Positions 1 through 11,371 are shown, counted from the stretch's first letter. The stretch: DNA of 64,000 bases from Puccinellia tenuiflora (GCA_012064385.1 QRDG01000415.1:2453205-2517204), one strand, 5' to 3'. Numbers and translations: made by a program. The notes: generated from the sequence alone by a model not told the origin.

Positions 1-618
1 TTGGGCCACCAGACTCGGCCCCGGCCGGGTGTTCCGAGACAATCTGGCCTGCTGGTGCCTTTGAGCTCACTTCGCTCAAGTCGGCGGCATTCCAGTCCAT
101 ATGATAGTGCTCGAGGGAGCCAGGCTTTTCCCGCTAAGCGTTCGCAGTGGCGCGAATCCCCAGCTGGTGGTCTGGATGCTGCCAGATGTCGCTGCTTCCG
201 GTGCTTAGTGGCACAATCAGTTGCCGTTCCGGTTCGCCGACACGGATGTCGCCGGTGCCTTTTCTGCCGATACCCCAGTGGCTGGAACTGGGGCCTTAGT
301 TGGTTGTGGCTGCGGCTGCGGCTGTGCCGGAGGCGGTGTTGGCTTAGCCATGGATGTCGATTTGGATTTTGAGGGCGAGGGCTGCGACTTGTGTTTTTGG
401 CGGCTGCGGTGCTGCTGGAGCTGCTTTTTGCTTCTTCTTCTGGTGCTGCTGTGATGGATGTGGCGGAGCTTGTTGCTGCTGAGGTTGTTGCTATTGTTGT
501 TGTTGTTGTTGCGGCCGAGTCTGCTGCTCTGGCTGCTGCTGCTCTGGCTGCTGCGGTTGACTCGGCTGTGCCGAGTCCTCTTGGATCTCGGGAGCCGAAG
601 AGCTGGCCCCGAGATAAA
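1..618 (-). pseudogene. Gln/Pro-rich downstream part of the antisense ORF, decayed
   Basis: Read on the minus strand, 600 to 460 is dominated by CAG and CAA codons, giving a poly-Gln/Pro-Glu segment interrupted by a TAG near 503. 360 to 210 reads as Pro-Gln repeats ending in a stop. The frames do not join without frameshifts. The plus-strand frames here are Leu/Val-rich shadows of the CAG repeats. I infer a low-complexity C-terminal extension of the antisense gene that has decayed, or an alternative last exon. Confidence 0.4.
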
Positions 619-2399
619 TTACTTCAGGCGCTGCAGTTGCGGCCCCGACGAGTCTTCAATTCCGGCTCCGGATCCCGGAGCCGAGATGTCCTCAACCGAA
701 CTCATTCTCATTGGACTCGGAACCCGAGTATCATCGGGCCGAGGTGGCATCGGTGTCCTAGGTGGGATCCGGTCGGTAGACCCAGTAGCGGGGGCTTTGT
801 CTTCAGAGGAGCCGCGCTGGAAAATCAAGACAGCAATGTATGTTGTCAAAAGGATAAGTACAGAAAGAGCAAGTTCAGTCAAATGCACGAAGTATATGTC
901 GGCAAGAGGGGGTCTTACCCCTTAGTGACAGGGCGCTGGCGCTTCGCCGCAACCTTAACTCGTTGTTTCTTGGGCGCGGGACCAGAGGTCCCGGAGGTTC
1001 CGGCGTCTGTGGGTGCGGCCGCCGCTGCTGGACATTTCCGAGCTACGCCCTTGGGTCCTGTGGCGAGCGGCGCCACCTCGACCACCTCGTCCGAGTCAGC
1101 TGAGTTCGGAGACAGCGGATATGAATATGAAATGGGGGGAGGATCATACACCTCGGAAACCCGACAAGCGTCGCCTTCATCTTCAGACCAATTTCGGATG
1201 GAGGAAGCGCGAGTCTTACCCGTGGCAGAGAGTAGGCTGGCGTCCGGGATGGGCATGTTGTCCTCGTCATCCGGGTCTTCCGAGTCGGCCTCGACCCGGT
1301 CTCGACCCCAGTTGGCAGAGGGGTTTTTTCCGTCCTCCGTCCACTGAGGATCGAATCTCTGAGAAAAGAAAGCAGGAAATGATTAATACCAAGTACAAAG
1401 TTGTACCAACATAAGAGTTTATGTCGGTGAAAAAGTTATGTCGGCAGAGGTGCTTACGTGTGGTGGTAGGTTGTTCCGGCTGTGGGGTTCTTTGCCCCAT
1501 TCCCATGTCTCCGGCATCTTGGTCCGGGCTATGGCTTTGATGCGCCGCCGAATCTGGGCATTATCCAGCTCGACGGTGCTGACTCGGGTCGGGTCCAGCG
1601 GGCCACTCATGTGGCAGATCTTGTGGACTCGGCGCTGGAGGGGCAGAACTCGGCGGCTGATGAAAGTTGCAAGTAGGTCATCTGCAGTTAATCCTTCCTC
1701 TCGGAGCTGCTCGACGATCTGGTGAATGTGGTTGACCAACAAGTTTGTATCCGTTGGGTGGTACCCCCAGTTGAGTTGAGCAGTTGGGGGGCCGATGGAG
1801 AAACTCGGCAAGTTGATCAGGTCCACCTCGGTGGAGTTCTTCACGTAGAAGAAGGAGTGTTGCCATTTCCGGCATGACTCCAAACCGAGAATCCGGGGAA
1901 AGATGGAGCCGCGCCGAGGATTGATGGTGGCGGCTCCACATTGTGTCATCACCTTGGGCGCGTCCGGATTTTCGGGATTCGGAATGACCTGCTTCCGAAA
2001 TCCGAAGTACTTGGACCAGGCCTCAACGGTTGGCCAGAGACCGAGATAGCCCTCCATGAAGGAGACAAAGGCGGAGAGCGTGGTGAACGCGTTTGCCGGG
2101 AGTTGGTGCGGTTGGAGACCGAATTTGTTGAGAAAGTTCCGGAAGAAAGCGCTGGCGGGTAGGCCGAATCCTCGCTCGAAGTGCGCGATGAAGACGACGT
2201 ACTCGCCTTCTTGCAAATCCGGGGTCATCTCTGGACCCGGAACTCGGCACGCCACCCCGGCAGGGATCCGCCGGGTCCGAATCAACCAATCTATGTCGGC
2301 TTGGCGGACATAGGAGCCTTCCCAGGCAGCCCGGATGGATTCCTCGGCTACTCCCTCTTCAACCACCTCTGCCACCTCGAGGCTGGGGTTATTCGACAT
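619..2399 (-). CDS. Antisense additional ORF of a Ty3/gypsy (Tat-type) element, spliced, plant gypsy-type transposon domain
   Basis: The open frame on the minus strand reads from Met at 2399 (an upstream in-frame Met at 2495 heads an implausible Phe-rich stretch) to about 1459. The order of conserved blocks (WLIRTRRIPAG, YVVFIAHFERGFGLPAS, FFRNFLNKFGLQPHQLPANA) is that of the Pfam family called putative plant gypsy-type transposon. A donor-like GTAAGC follows at about 1458. A second exon runs from about 1354 to 920 and encodes an acidic and Ser-rich segment ending in a basic stretch (APKKQRVKVAAKRQR), a possible nuclear signal. A third starts at 816 after a TTTTCCAG acceptor and can stop at 619. 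The second-to-third exon phase is not clean, so the C terminus is uncertain. This class of gene is known to lie antisense between pol and the 3' LTR in Tat-lineage elements such as Grande and RIRE2; here it is indeed antisense to the LTR at 3502. Its function is unknown. Confidence 0.7.
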
Positions 2400-2499
2400 A
2401 TCGGAGAAGAGTTTTGAAGATCTACAAAGAGGGGTTACCAGCGGTAAGATCAGAGACATTGCAATGAAAAAGAAGAAAAAACAAACGAGAAACAAAGGG

Positions 2500-3501
2500 G
2501 AAGATTATGAATGCATGCATCTAATCTAGATGCAGAAGAGCTAGTGAGCAAGAAGGAAGGGAAGAAAAAGTTCTACGGTGGCTAATCCACCGGCGGTAAA
2601 CCGCATCTGCGACCGCAAGTTCACCGGCGGTGCCGGATACATTGCCGCGGTGATGAACTCGAGGAAGAACAAGAACTCCCGTAGATTCAAAACCTTAATG
2701 TGCAAAAGAGAAGAAGAGAAGGGAATCCTACCGCGGTGTTGCGGCGTACGGCGGTGGCGCTGTGCGTCGGCGGCGCTAGCGCCGGTGGCTCGTCGGCGCG
2801 CGCAGTCCGTGCGTGCAAGCGGCGGCGGTGTTGTGCGTGGAGGCGTGCGACGTGGCTTGAGCTCTGCGCGCTGGAGAAGAGAACGAAGCAAGAGGAGAAT
2901 GAATGCGGAGGGGAAGACGATGCTCTCCCCCTACTATTTATGGGCGGCGGAGGAGATCGTGGGCGCAGGATTTGCTGCGCGCGATCTCGTAACCGACGGG
3001 GAGTTATGGCCCCACGATCTCTGCCACGATTTCCTATGTGGATTAACCGCCGCACGATCGGCCACACGGTGGGTCGCAGAGAGCTAACGGTTACCACGCC
3101 GCACACTTGATCGGGCAGGACCCGAGGAGACGCGGGCGGCGCGGTCAAAACCGCACTTGATTGCTTGCGTGCGCACAGTCTCCGAGGTGACTGGCGTGAC
3201 GCAAGTGGCGTGCGTGCCAGTGGCACGTCCATCCGGGCGCAAGAGTCGAGGCGTTGGGCAGAGATGCTCTGCCACGTAGAGGAACCAAGGACTCGGAAAA
3301 ATTGTGGGATCTTCCGGTGATTCGGAACGAGCCGACATCAAAGTCGAACATCATGATGGAAGGTAAAAACTGCTTTCCGACATATAAATTGTTTACCGAC
3401 GTATGTTATGTCGGTGATCACTTAAGAATGTTGGTTTTACGGGTAAACCTGCCGTGGTCCTACATCTGAGGCTGCAGGATCGCGCCAGCTTCGGGGACTA
3501 A
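2500..3501 (+). mobile_element. Non-coding 3' internal region of the gypsy element up to the polypurine tract
   Basis: No supported gene. The stretch contains the leader of the antisense ORF, a GC-rich block around 2720-2900, and repeated ATGTCGG/CCGACAT words at 3378-3420 that also occur near 1421-1443 and 3575-3662. The last bases (CTTCGGGGACTAA) form a purine-rich tract directly before the LTR start, as expected for a plus-strand primer site of a plus-oriented element. Confidence 0.5.
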
Positions 3502-4415
3502 TGTCGGGGGGAAGCCCCGAGTGGGGTCAATATGGTAAAATAAGGTTGACTCGGAGTTGACCGAGTCAACGGAAACCGACATATCATACTGGCTTATCCG
3601 GATTCGTCCGAGTCAGGTCAAACCGACATAGCCTTATGTCGGATCATGCTTATTATATGTCGGACTGTCCTTCATTGTTCTTATGTGCAGGAGGGAGTAA
3701 ACCGAGTTACCAGCTTAGGGTACACTTATGTCTGTTGAAGGTTATCCCGGAAGATGGACAGAGTTCCTTGAGACACGGAGCGAGACAAGGGCGGCGGCGT
3801 GCCGCAAGTGGACGGCGTGCCAAGCCTCGGCCACGCCTCTGACGCGTGCGGCGCGGCACAGTGGCGTCAAGCCTAGGCTTGGCGTGCTGTCGGGTGCAGC
3901 GGCGACCGTGGCGACCACCGCTGCCACGGTCTGGGCATGGCGTAGCGGCGCCCGTGCCGGCCGGAGACCAAGGAGTATGGCGCCAGTAGCAATGTTTTAC
4001 ACTGTAACCCTGGGTTTCCCTATATAAGGGGTACCAGGGGCTCCTCTTACAGGGACGATTCCCAGACGCTACGCAGAGACGCTGAGCAACTACTTAGCAG
4101 TTCCTGGGAGCTAGAGGAGAGCCAGAGAGCTATTCTCAGACTCGGTAGAGGCTTAGATCTAACCGCTCTTTGCATACAGCTCAAGGAGCAGGCCTGTAAC
4201 TAGTTGTAATCCACATATAAATCAAGCAGCAAGCAGGAGTAGGGGTGTTATCTCCTCACGAGAGCCCCGAACCTGGGTAAATCGCGTGTGTGTGTGTGTG
4301 AGTGTGTGTGTGTTCGTGTCTGTACGCCGTGCGTGCAAGCCCTCCCCGGTACCTCCAGCGTCCAATCGGCCCCACATCAAGCCTATATGGCATCTGCCGT
4401 GACACCACCACGACA
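3502..4415 (+). mobile_element. 3' LTR of the Ty3/gypsy (Tat-type) element, 914 bp
   Basis: It begins TGTCGGGGGG and ends CACGACA, so the termini are the inverted repeat TGTCG/CGACA. A purine-rich tract precedes it. A TATA box (TATATAAGG) lies at 4021-4029, followed by the expected R/U5 region with a GTGTGT microsatellite at about 4287-4312. The 5 bases on the two sides (ACTAA and CTAGG) differ, as expected for one LTR of an element whose other LTR lies outside the window. The flanking antisense ORF supports the orientation. Confidence 0.7.
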
Positions 4416-4608
4416 CTAGGGTGATATCCCTAGCGATTACCACCTTGCCAAACCCAATACCTCGGATTTTGATCGATCTACAAAAGCGGTTGCTTTATTT
4501 AGATTTGGTCTTATCTCCGTCATTATCTCCTTGCTTCCGGTCATATGTTTTGTGCATCCACTATCAAGCACCCATTTTGACCCACCGGAAGCATAGTCCT
4601 ACAAGAAA
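4416..4608 (-). mobile_element. Truncated end of the minus-strand gag-type element
   Basis: This lies between the gypsy LTR end and the first readable gag-derived segment. It has no ORF of note. It appears to be the continuation of the minus-strand element, cut by the insertion of the gypsy element. Confidence 0.35.
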
Positions 4609-5590
4609 TCATTGCTTTGATTTAGGTCCCCATTTTGCAATGGGTCCTCTTTTGTTAGAAACAAGGATCTTAGGAACCCAAATAGAATGAGCAATAAGAA
4701 TATTTCTAGGACCAACAAACTTAGCATAGATATCCCCATAATAATCAACATATAAAATGTAGTGGGGGTTAGATTTTCCCGCAAAGTCATCACTAGTGGT
4801 TTTGCCCCTTATGGCACCACCACTAGCAATGTTGACCTTATTGACTTGAGGGATCTTCTTTGCTAGAGGAGCCCTTGCGTCTTTCATGAAGGTCTCGTTC
4901 TTCTTTTCCTCCTCAACAAACGTAACACCAACTCTCCCTTTTTTGGAGTAACAAAAGGTTTCTTACCTAGGGAGATGGCCTTATCAAGATTGATCTTCAA
5001 CCTAGCATTTTCCTCAATGATATTTGCATGATCACAAGTAATAGGAGTGGAGGAACTAGGCACATCACTTTTAGACGGTTGAGCTTGAAGTTGTTCATAC
5101 GACTTGGTGAGGGTAGCGTGTTCACTCTCCAATGCCTTGTGAGACTTGGAAAGTTTCTCTAGCTCCTCGGTTAGTCTAGAATGACCAACACCAAGCTCTA
5201 CCTTTTCTTTCTTACATGCTTTGTATTTTGCAATTGCATGGTCACGTTCTTTAATGAGTTTAGCAACAATTAAATCATTTGACTCTTCTATAGACTCTAG
5301 TAGTTCCTCAATAGAAACCCTAAGCTCATGCTCTTCTTCGAGATTGTCTTTCAAGGATGCAATTTCCATAGCAACTCTCTTTCAATTTTGCCCTTGATCT
5401 CAAGCATCTCTTGAGCTTCACCATATTGACTCATAAGAGCCTCAACATGCTTCTTGGTTTCACCTTGCAAGTTAGTTATGAAATGATCGAAAGCAACTAT
5501 TTCTTCTTTAACTTTAAGACTAGTAGCATCATCCATATTACTCATAGCCTTAGGATATGAAGGGGATGATACCTCGTCGGTCTTGGCCAT
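4609..5590 (-). pseudogene. Coiled-coil C-terminal part of gag (minus-strand element), frameshifted
   Basis: Three overlapping minus-strand frames (5590-5351, 5369-4884, 4887-4609) read as one protein with frameshifts. The first two are a long Glu/Lys/Leu-rich coiled coil (for example LKDNLEEEHELRVSIEELLE). The last resembles the C-terminal tail of the plus-strand gag at 39213-41336: both have a pattern around D..YS/YYGDIYAKFVG followed by IWV.K. This domain order (UBN2-like gag, zinc knuckle, coiled coil, no pol) marks a gag-only element related to the compound element at 36719-50704. Confidence 0.6.
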
Positions 5591-5799
5591 GAGACATCAT
5601 GTGGAGGAGATGGAGACATTCTCATTGGGGATTCAAAGAGGGAAGGAGATGATGAAGATGCTATGGAAATGGAGGTAACTCCACTTGTGGTTTCTTCTTC
5701 TTCCCTGGTTGAGTACACTTCTTGCGCAGGCAACACAATTCTTTGGGGGCTTATTGTTGATGGCATTCTTCTTGAAGAATGGTTTCTTGTGAGTTATCT

Positions 5800-5960
5800 T
5801 TGACTTGTCCTTGCGAACAAGCTTTCCTCCATGATGTTCACGATTCTCAAACGGACATTCGGCCACAAAGTGATAGTGATCTTGGCAATTGTAGCAAGAA
5901 CGAACCCTTTGGCCACCCTCCTTCCTTCCAATTGACTTGTTAACAAGTTCCTTTGCCTTG
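5800..5960 (-). pseudogene. Zinc-knuckle segment of gag (minus-strand element)
   Basis: In a different frame from the main gag ORF, the minus strand encodes CYNCQDHYHFVAEC, a CX2CX4HX4C zinc knuckle, followed by a Lys-rich tail. The main ORF ends at a TGA just upstream and another frame change is needed to reach the knuckle. This gag is therefore broken at least twice. Confidence 0.65.
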
Positions 5961-5971
5961 GACGGACTCTT

Positions 5972-7042
5972 TCAAAAGGCTTTAGATGTGAGAGCCGAAT
6001 AGTCCTTGAGAGTATCTTCAAGATCTTTGGGATGCCAATGTGACACATCTTCTTGAGTCTCATCATCTTCGTCTTGCACCACAACCTTGGCCTTCAAAGC
6101 AAGCGAAGTTCCTTTGTGCATTCCAATGGCCCGGGCACGAGCGTCTTCGGCGTTCTTGGCGGCCACCTTGAATGCCGCCATCTCTTGCATGACTTCATTA
6201 GATGACATGAGGTGATAGTTGTGTCTTCCTTGGAGACTCTTCAAGTCGGTGGGTTTGAAAGGCATGAGGGCACTCACATACTTCCTTTTGATCCAAGCAT
6301 CATCCACATAGGTGGCTCCAAGAGCTCTAAATTGAGTGGCAATGGTTTTGAGCCTTCGATACATGTCTTCATGGTCTTCACCATCTACCATGAAAAATCC
6401 CTTGGCTTGGTTGCTCAAGGCTTCAAATCTATTCCTCTTCATGCTCTCATTGCCAACAAACTCTTCGGTGAGAGTCTCCCAAGCTTCTTTGGCGGTGGTG
6501 GCAAGCTCGATGTGAGTCATGTGCTTTTCTCCTACGATGGTTTGAATCATGTTGAGAGCCAAGTCATTGAGTTGGCAATCCACAACCTCTCTTCTTGTCA
6601 TGTTGTTTGGGTCGACGGCCTTGAATCCAACCTCAATGATTCTCCATAGCTCGATCGAAGCGCTCTTGACATGAGATCTCATAAGAAATTGCCAATTTGA
6701 AAAACAAGATGGATTAAGCCTAGGAGGTTCACCCCTATTGTTTATATGAGGATGTGGGATAGCTGGGTCGCCGGAGTACTTAAACAGAACCCCATGGTAC
6801 TCCTCCTTCCCACCATCAATTTTAGGATGGGATTCTTTAGATCCTTCACCCTCCTCAACTTGAGTGGCGGAAGCGTTAACCTCAAGGGAGGAAGGTGCGG
6901 TGGCTTTATTAGCATTCAAGAGTTGTGCCATCATTCCGTGAAACTCTTCCATTTGAGCACCCATGGATGCCTCCAATTTCTTGAATTCATCCATGGAGAC
7001 TCCGCTAATAGAGGCCTCCGCCTCTCCACTCTCGGGTGCCAT
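5972..7042 (-). CDS. Gag polyprotein N-terminal part (UBN2/copia-type gag), minus-strand element
   Basis: This 356-residue frame begins 38 bases inside the element from the primer binding site, as expected for gag. After an acidic, Ser-rich N terminus it shows the typical copia-type gag core: a segment around FSNWQFLMRSHVKSAS, then ALNMIQTIVGEKHMTHIE, then AKEAWETLTEEFVGNESMKRNRFEAL and YRRLKTIATQFRALG. Gag packages the element RNA. The frame ends at a TGA before the zinc knuckle, so the copy is probably not functional. No protease, integrase or reverse transcriptase follows in the remaining 1.5 kb before truncation. Confidence 0.75.
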   Translation of the reverse strand: MAPESGEAEASISGVSMDEFKKLEASMGAQMEEFHGMMAQLLNANKATAPSSLEVNASATQVEEGEGSKESHPKIDGGKEEYHGVLFKYSGDPAIPHPHINNRGEPPRLNPSCFSNWQFLMRSHVKSASIELWRIIEVGFKAVDPNNMTRREVVDCQLNDLALNMIQTIVGEKHMTHIELATTAKEAWETLTEEFVGNESMKRNRFEALSNQAKGFFMVDGEDHEDMYRRLKTIATQFRALGATYVDDAWIKRKYVSALMPFKPTDLKSLQGRHNYHLMSSNEVMQEMAAFKVAAKNAEDARARAIGMHKGTSLALKAKVVVQDEDDETQEDVSHWHPKDLEDTLKDYSALTSKAF

Positions 7043-7079
7043 ACTCTCTTAGGCGGTGAAGCCTAATTAATGAGCCAAG

Positions 7080-7091
7080 GCTCTGATACCA
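7080..7091 (-). other. Primer binding site of the minus-strand element
   Basis: On the minus strand this reads TGGTATCAGAGC, complementary to the 3' end of initiator methionine tRNA. It lies two bases inside the LTR end. The same junction (TTTCAATTGGTATCAGAGC) occurs in the plus-strand element at about 39153. Confidence 0.85.
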
Positions 7092-7093
7092 AT

Positions 7094-8279
7094 TGAAAGG
7101 ATTGTATGGGCACCTAGAGGGGGGTGAATAGGTGCTACACCAAATTTTAATACTTTTTTCAATTTTAGGCTTTACGCAAAGGTAAATTCTCTAGATATGC
7201 AACTATGGTGAATTTATCTATATGATGAGCAAATAACTACAACTAGGAAATTAACACGAAACAAGTGAATGCAACTAAGGGATAGAGATAACCGAAAGTA
7301 GAAGCACGCGGAGACAAGGATGTATTCCCGAGTTCCTCCTTGTTAAGTGAGTACATCTCCTTTGGAGGGGTGTGAGCTCGCCACAAGAGGCCTACTCAAG
7401 ATGCCACAAAGGCCTCACCCTATTCTCCGATGAACCGCACCCAAGGGTTTGGTTCACCTTCCACTATCGGAATCCTTCAAGGCGGAATCCGGAGCCTTTA
7501 CAACGTTCTTGGGGCACACACCCACAACTTAATTGGGGGCTCCCAAATCAACAAATCTGTCACAATTACAACAAGTAGTAAGCAAGAGAATCCAGGGTAA
7601 CACAATGCTAACCCTAGAAACGAAATCCCTCAAGTGAATGAGGGGGAAATGAAGAACGGCTTGGTGAAGATGTAGATCGGGGCCTTCTCCTTCAATCCTC
7701 CAAAGATCAACGAGTTTGGGTGGAGGGATTGGGAGATCTCTTCGATTTGAGCTTTTGCTTGTAATGGAGGAGAGAGAGTTGCAAGAGATGAGAGAACCAA
7801 GGTAGGTGGAGGGGTATTTATACCCCTCCAAAAATTCTGGCCGTTGGAGCAGCGAGGGGCCGGAACTTCCGGTGTTATGTACCGGAACTTCCGGCCAGGG
7901 GCCGGAACTTCCGGTGGGCCGGATATCTCCGAGGAGAATCTCCGCCCAAAACCTCCGGGACCCCTCCCGAGAGGAAAACCCAAAATGACTTAGCCAAAAT
8001 TCCACCGGAAAACTTCCGGGCCACCGGAAATTTCCGGGGATAAGTTCCGGGACCCCTCCAGAGAGGAATCCCAAAAATGACTTAGTCGATTTCTCGCTTG
8101 GCCGGAACTTCCGGCCAAAAGCCGGAACTTCCGCCCACCGGAACTTCCGGCCCAAGGGCCGGAACTTCCGGTCCTGCAAGGGCAGAAAACCACTCCAAAG
8201 CGATTCTCTTCTCCATCTTCGATCTTGTCTTCAATCTTTTCACCTTCTGGCCTAACCAGCTAAAAAACCTGACATGACA
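7094..8279 (-). mobile_element. 5' LTR of the minus-strand gag-type element, 1186 bp
   Basis: On the minus strand it runs from TGTCATGTCAGG to CAATCCTTTCA, with the PBS immediately after. The C-run and CTCTAGG near its end (CCTATTCACCCCCC) are shared with the LTRs at 39.1, 48.4, 49.4 and 50.7 kb. A block at about 7850-8175 holds many copies of the palindrome CCGGAACTTCCGG and variants. Directly downstream in transcription sense is a TATA box (TATAAATA) inside an inverted repeat with 10-bp arms (7807-7816 and 7821-7830). Confidence 0.75.
7807..7830 (-). promoter_or_regulatory. LTR core promoter: TATA box within an inverted repeat
   Basis: The arms TGGAGGGGTA and TACCCCTCCA flank a 4-base centre. 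On the minus strand this gives GGTATAAATACC. It sits just downstream of the CCGGAACTTCCGG cluster, consistent with the transcription start region of this LTR. Confidence 0.55.
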
Positions 8280-8419
8280 CTTTACCGAACATGATTAGCC
8301 CACAAAATGTGTTGTCATTATATCACCATAACTAAGAGATGTTCTTTCATTAGGTTCTTAGCAAGTGTTATATTTGTAGCTTACTTTGAGTTCTTTATTC
8401 ATGTTAGAATCACCCGTCC

Positions 8420-9737
8420 CCATCGAAAAAGAGCGGGCCAGAACTATCATGATGAACAATGCATAGTTGCAAAAACTGGTTTTAAAGTCTTTAGCAAGTT
8501 CTGCTGCATCTCCGACTGTATTCTCCCCGAAAAGATCAAGAAGGAAGACTCTGAATCTAAGTATGATCCTGAAGCGGAATCATATGAAGGAGACGTGTCA
8601 TGTCAATCACTAACCAGTGAGGACAATGAGCTGCAGGTTAATCCCTTATTTGGTAGCTGAACATCTTTTCATGCTAGAGGGTGCAACTTACTTATCTTGT
8701 GTTGAACTGATTGATTGCTATTGTGCCATATATTTTGTGCTATCTCATCCGTTCCATACTATAATACGTTTTAGCAACCTAATTAAGGCTGTCAAAACCT
8801 CTTAGGGCATCTCCAACAATTTGTATGTAGTTTTGTTGGTAAAAATTTCCATGTCATCAACCAACAAGGGATCATACAATTACTCCAATAGATAATGAAT
8901 TGATAAATGTGATTGATTTCTATTACACCTTGGAGCTTGTGCATTAGCTGTTGCTTAATTTACATACAACGTTGCTCTCTCTCTCTCCTTATTTGTTGCA
9001 TGCCACATCATCATGCATCCTATGTGGCAAGTTTTACCAACACCTATCTTACAGCTGTTGGAGGTACCCTTACAGTAGTTAATTGATGAAGTATAACACT
9101 ATCCCAATTGACTAGTACATATGAACTGTGCAACTTATCGACTGTGCACCATCAAATATGTTTGTTCTAATCTCCACTTGTTTCATTGTCATTTCAACAT
9201 GGTTTCCATCTATGTTTCATGCATGCATGCTTCTCATTTGCTATTCCATATATGCTTGTCATCTGCTAATTTATTACACACATGCTTCATAGATTGTCAT
9301 CTGCTATTTTCATCTATTTTGTGTACATGCTTGTAATCTGCTATTTACATCTGTGTTCTTTGCATGCTTGATAGGCAAGCAAGAAAATGCGGGCCAACAA
9401 GAAAAGGATGTCGCCATCTGTTTTAGATGATGATACTGATGATTCTGTTATTGTCATTCTGGAGAGTGAAAAGCATTGTTTATCGAAGAAAAGCCGTGTG
9501 GAATCAATTCCTTCAAAGTCTCAACTTCAAGCCGAACTTCATTCAGAGAGAGCAAGGAATGCGAATCTGCGCAGTACAATTGCTGATTTGAAGTTGGCGA
9601 AAGAAGAATCTGAGCAAGTGAGGCTCAAGTTTTTAGTTGATAAGTAAGAAATGCAGAAGCAACAAGAAGGACTAAAGAAGGCGCAGCAACACGGAGTTGC
9701 TCTACTTGAGTTGTTGGCTCAGCGATATATTAAATGA
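8420..9737 (+). pseudogene. CACTA-associated protein remnant with C-terminal coiled coil
   Basis: Two exon-like stretches: about 8420-8635 (ends before GTTAAT; Lys/Glu/Ser-rich) and 9375-9646 (starts after an AG acceptor at 9374). The second encodes a possible nuclear signal (KKMRANKKR), an acidic DDDTDDSVIVILES stretch and a coiled coil (SQLQAELHSERARNANLR). A TAA interrupts the frame at 9644-9646, after which it stays open for a further 30 codons (LLELLAQRYIK). Position in front of the subterminal repeats and the C-terminal coiled coil suggest a TNPA/Ptta-type CACTA protein. The family assignment is an inference. Confidence 0.4.
8805..9069. mobile_element. Tourist-like MITE, 265 bp
   Basis: Terminal inverted repeats GGGCATCTCCAACA and the matching TGTTGGAGGTACCC, flanked on both sides by the 3-bp duplication TTA (8802-8804, 9070-9072). 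TTA duplication is the signature of PIF/Harbinger-type MITEs. It lies in the apparent intron of the CACTA gene remnant. Confidence 0.75.
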
Positions 9738-10765
9738 AACTGTGAGTCTGAAAACGGTGAGGCTATGGCCCGTGGTAGTGTTGCTGAAAACTGAATTTAT
9801 GTATGTTGTCTTCAAATTTGATGAACTTCTGTATGTTGTCTTAAATTTGATGCCTAATTTGAGGTTGCTTAGCTGTGAAAACCAGTAGGGCTAGAATTTC
9901 ACACGCGTATGGAGCACAGAAATAGAAATTCGAACGATGACATAAGCATCAATCTCCAACGAAAATAAATGTCATGTACTATAGAAATACAGTGACAGGG
10001 AAAATCCGTCACGGATAAAAGTGGACACGTTGCGCCATATGATTGGACCATGTGTCACTATTTGTTTGGGTGATGTCGTGACGAACCATAAACGTCTCGG
10101 CCGTGTTGACGTCATCACCAATTGACGCGACGAAGTAGAAACGTCACAAGTAGTAGGCGCCGTGTGGCAACGTGTGGATGGTCCACGCGTCGACGCCTCA
10201 CAGAGCTGCGTAGCAACGAACGGAAACATCACCACCTAGCCCTCGACAAAAAAAATTCGTCCCGGATAGCAGGCGACATGGCACCTTACGATTGGTCCAC
10301 GTGCCACCATCTTGTTGCGTGATACTACGACGAAAACAAACGTCCTAAAAGATGATGTCACAAACGGGATCCGTGATGTCATAACCGTGACCGTAACAGT
10401 TTCTCCGCGCAACAGAGGAAAAATGTCACAGCCATTATGATGTAAGCGGTGTGGAAAGTGACGTCAGCATACGGCGCTAACGGCTGTTAGGACCCCATTT
10501 GCCACGTGGCAGTCAAGAGTGATGAAATAAAAACGTTGCCGCTTATTGGGCCTTGGGCCGAACGGTCCAGCCGCCGCGACGTTTGACCGAACGTCACAGG
10601 TGGCCTCGATGTTTCCATGTTCACATAATACGTCGCAGAATCATCTGTGACAGTCGATCAGAGACTTTTTTGTTGCGTAAAACGTGGCGGATGAGGTGGA
10701 GCGACGTTTTGGAGCTCCATTGCCACGTTATTGAAATGTCGCTGATCGCGGGATTTTTAGTAGTG

Positions 10766-11366
10766 AGTGGTTCGTCCCTGGTGACGGTGAAGCTAGATCA
10801 GGCATGGAGTCCTTCTTGTCTGGATGTACTGACGAAGGAAAATATGTATGATGGAAGTGCCAAAACCAAAGACTCGACAACGTGTTCGTATATCGTAAAA
10901 CAACTAGCAGTTTAAATGTTCCATACATGCTTAGAGAACGGTTGGTGGGACGAACCCGTTGCCCTTTATCGAGCTTAGAAAAGACCAATCCACTAGGAAC
11001 TACTTTTCAACTAAGAAGATTTCAAGATACAAAAAATATTATCGACTTATGTTGTTTAATTCAGAAAGGTATAGTTCCACACTTTACTAACACGTCTTCA
11101 CTAATTAGTTCCAACTTAAATAGCTAACATATTTACTATTAGTGCAGTTAATATCTCAAAACAATTGTAAAGCATCATATTACCACAATTTAATGATATA
11201 GAAGACATGCAAGTTCTAGCCATACCAATAGTACATATGCAACATTTTAAGTTCCAACACATAACCAAGCAACCAAATCAATTACTATTCAATTCTTTTA
11301 GAAGAGATAAGTGAAGCAAGAGAGTTCTAATCCTTTCTTTAAAACGAGTAACCATGCTCTTAACAA
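10766..11366 (-). mobile_element. Decayed gypsy internal sequence, left segment
   Basis: AT-rich, no long ORF. Its style (CAACACATAACCAAGCAACC, AGATAAGTGAAGCAAGAGAG) continues across the Angela-like LTR into 13157-13292 and then across the second solo LTR into 18870-20260. I read all three as pieces of one gypsy internal region on the minus strand. The assignment rests on resemblance, not on a domain. Confidence 0.4.
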
Positions 11367-11371
11367 AATAT

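Larger units (their letters stand above)
8280..10765 (+). mobile_element. Truncated CACTA transposon with intact right terminus
   Basis: The right end reads ATTTTTAGTAGTG (10753-10765), the reverse complement of a CACTACTAAAAAT terminus. Before it lies about 800 bp rich in short direct and inverted words built on CGTCACG/CGTGACG (from about 9985), typical subterminal repeats of CACTA elements. A roughly 50-bp unit is repeated near 10000-10060 and 10250-10310. The left terminus is missing; the minus-strand LTR element abuts at 8279. Coding remains at 8420-9755 fit an accessory transposon protein. Confidence 0.65.

Noticed and set aside
391..1347. 318-codon plus-strand frame rich in Ala, Val and Leu
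   Set aside because: The composition results from CAG/CAA repeats and acidic codons of the minus-strand antisense ORF. No plus-strand start context or domain.
7529..8193. Minus-strand frames with repeated RKFRxxxRKF-like segments
   Set aside because: They are translations of the CCGGAACTTCCGG palindrome cluster in the LTR U3, not a repeat protein.
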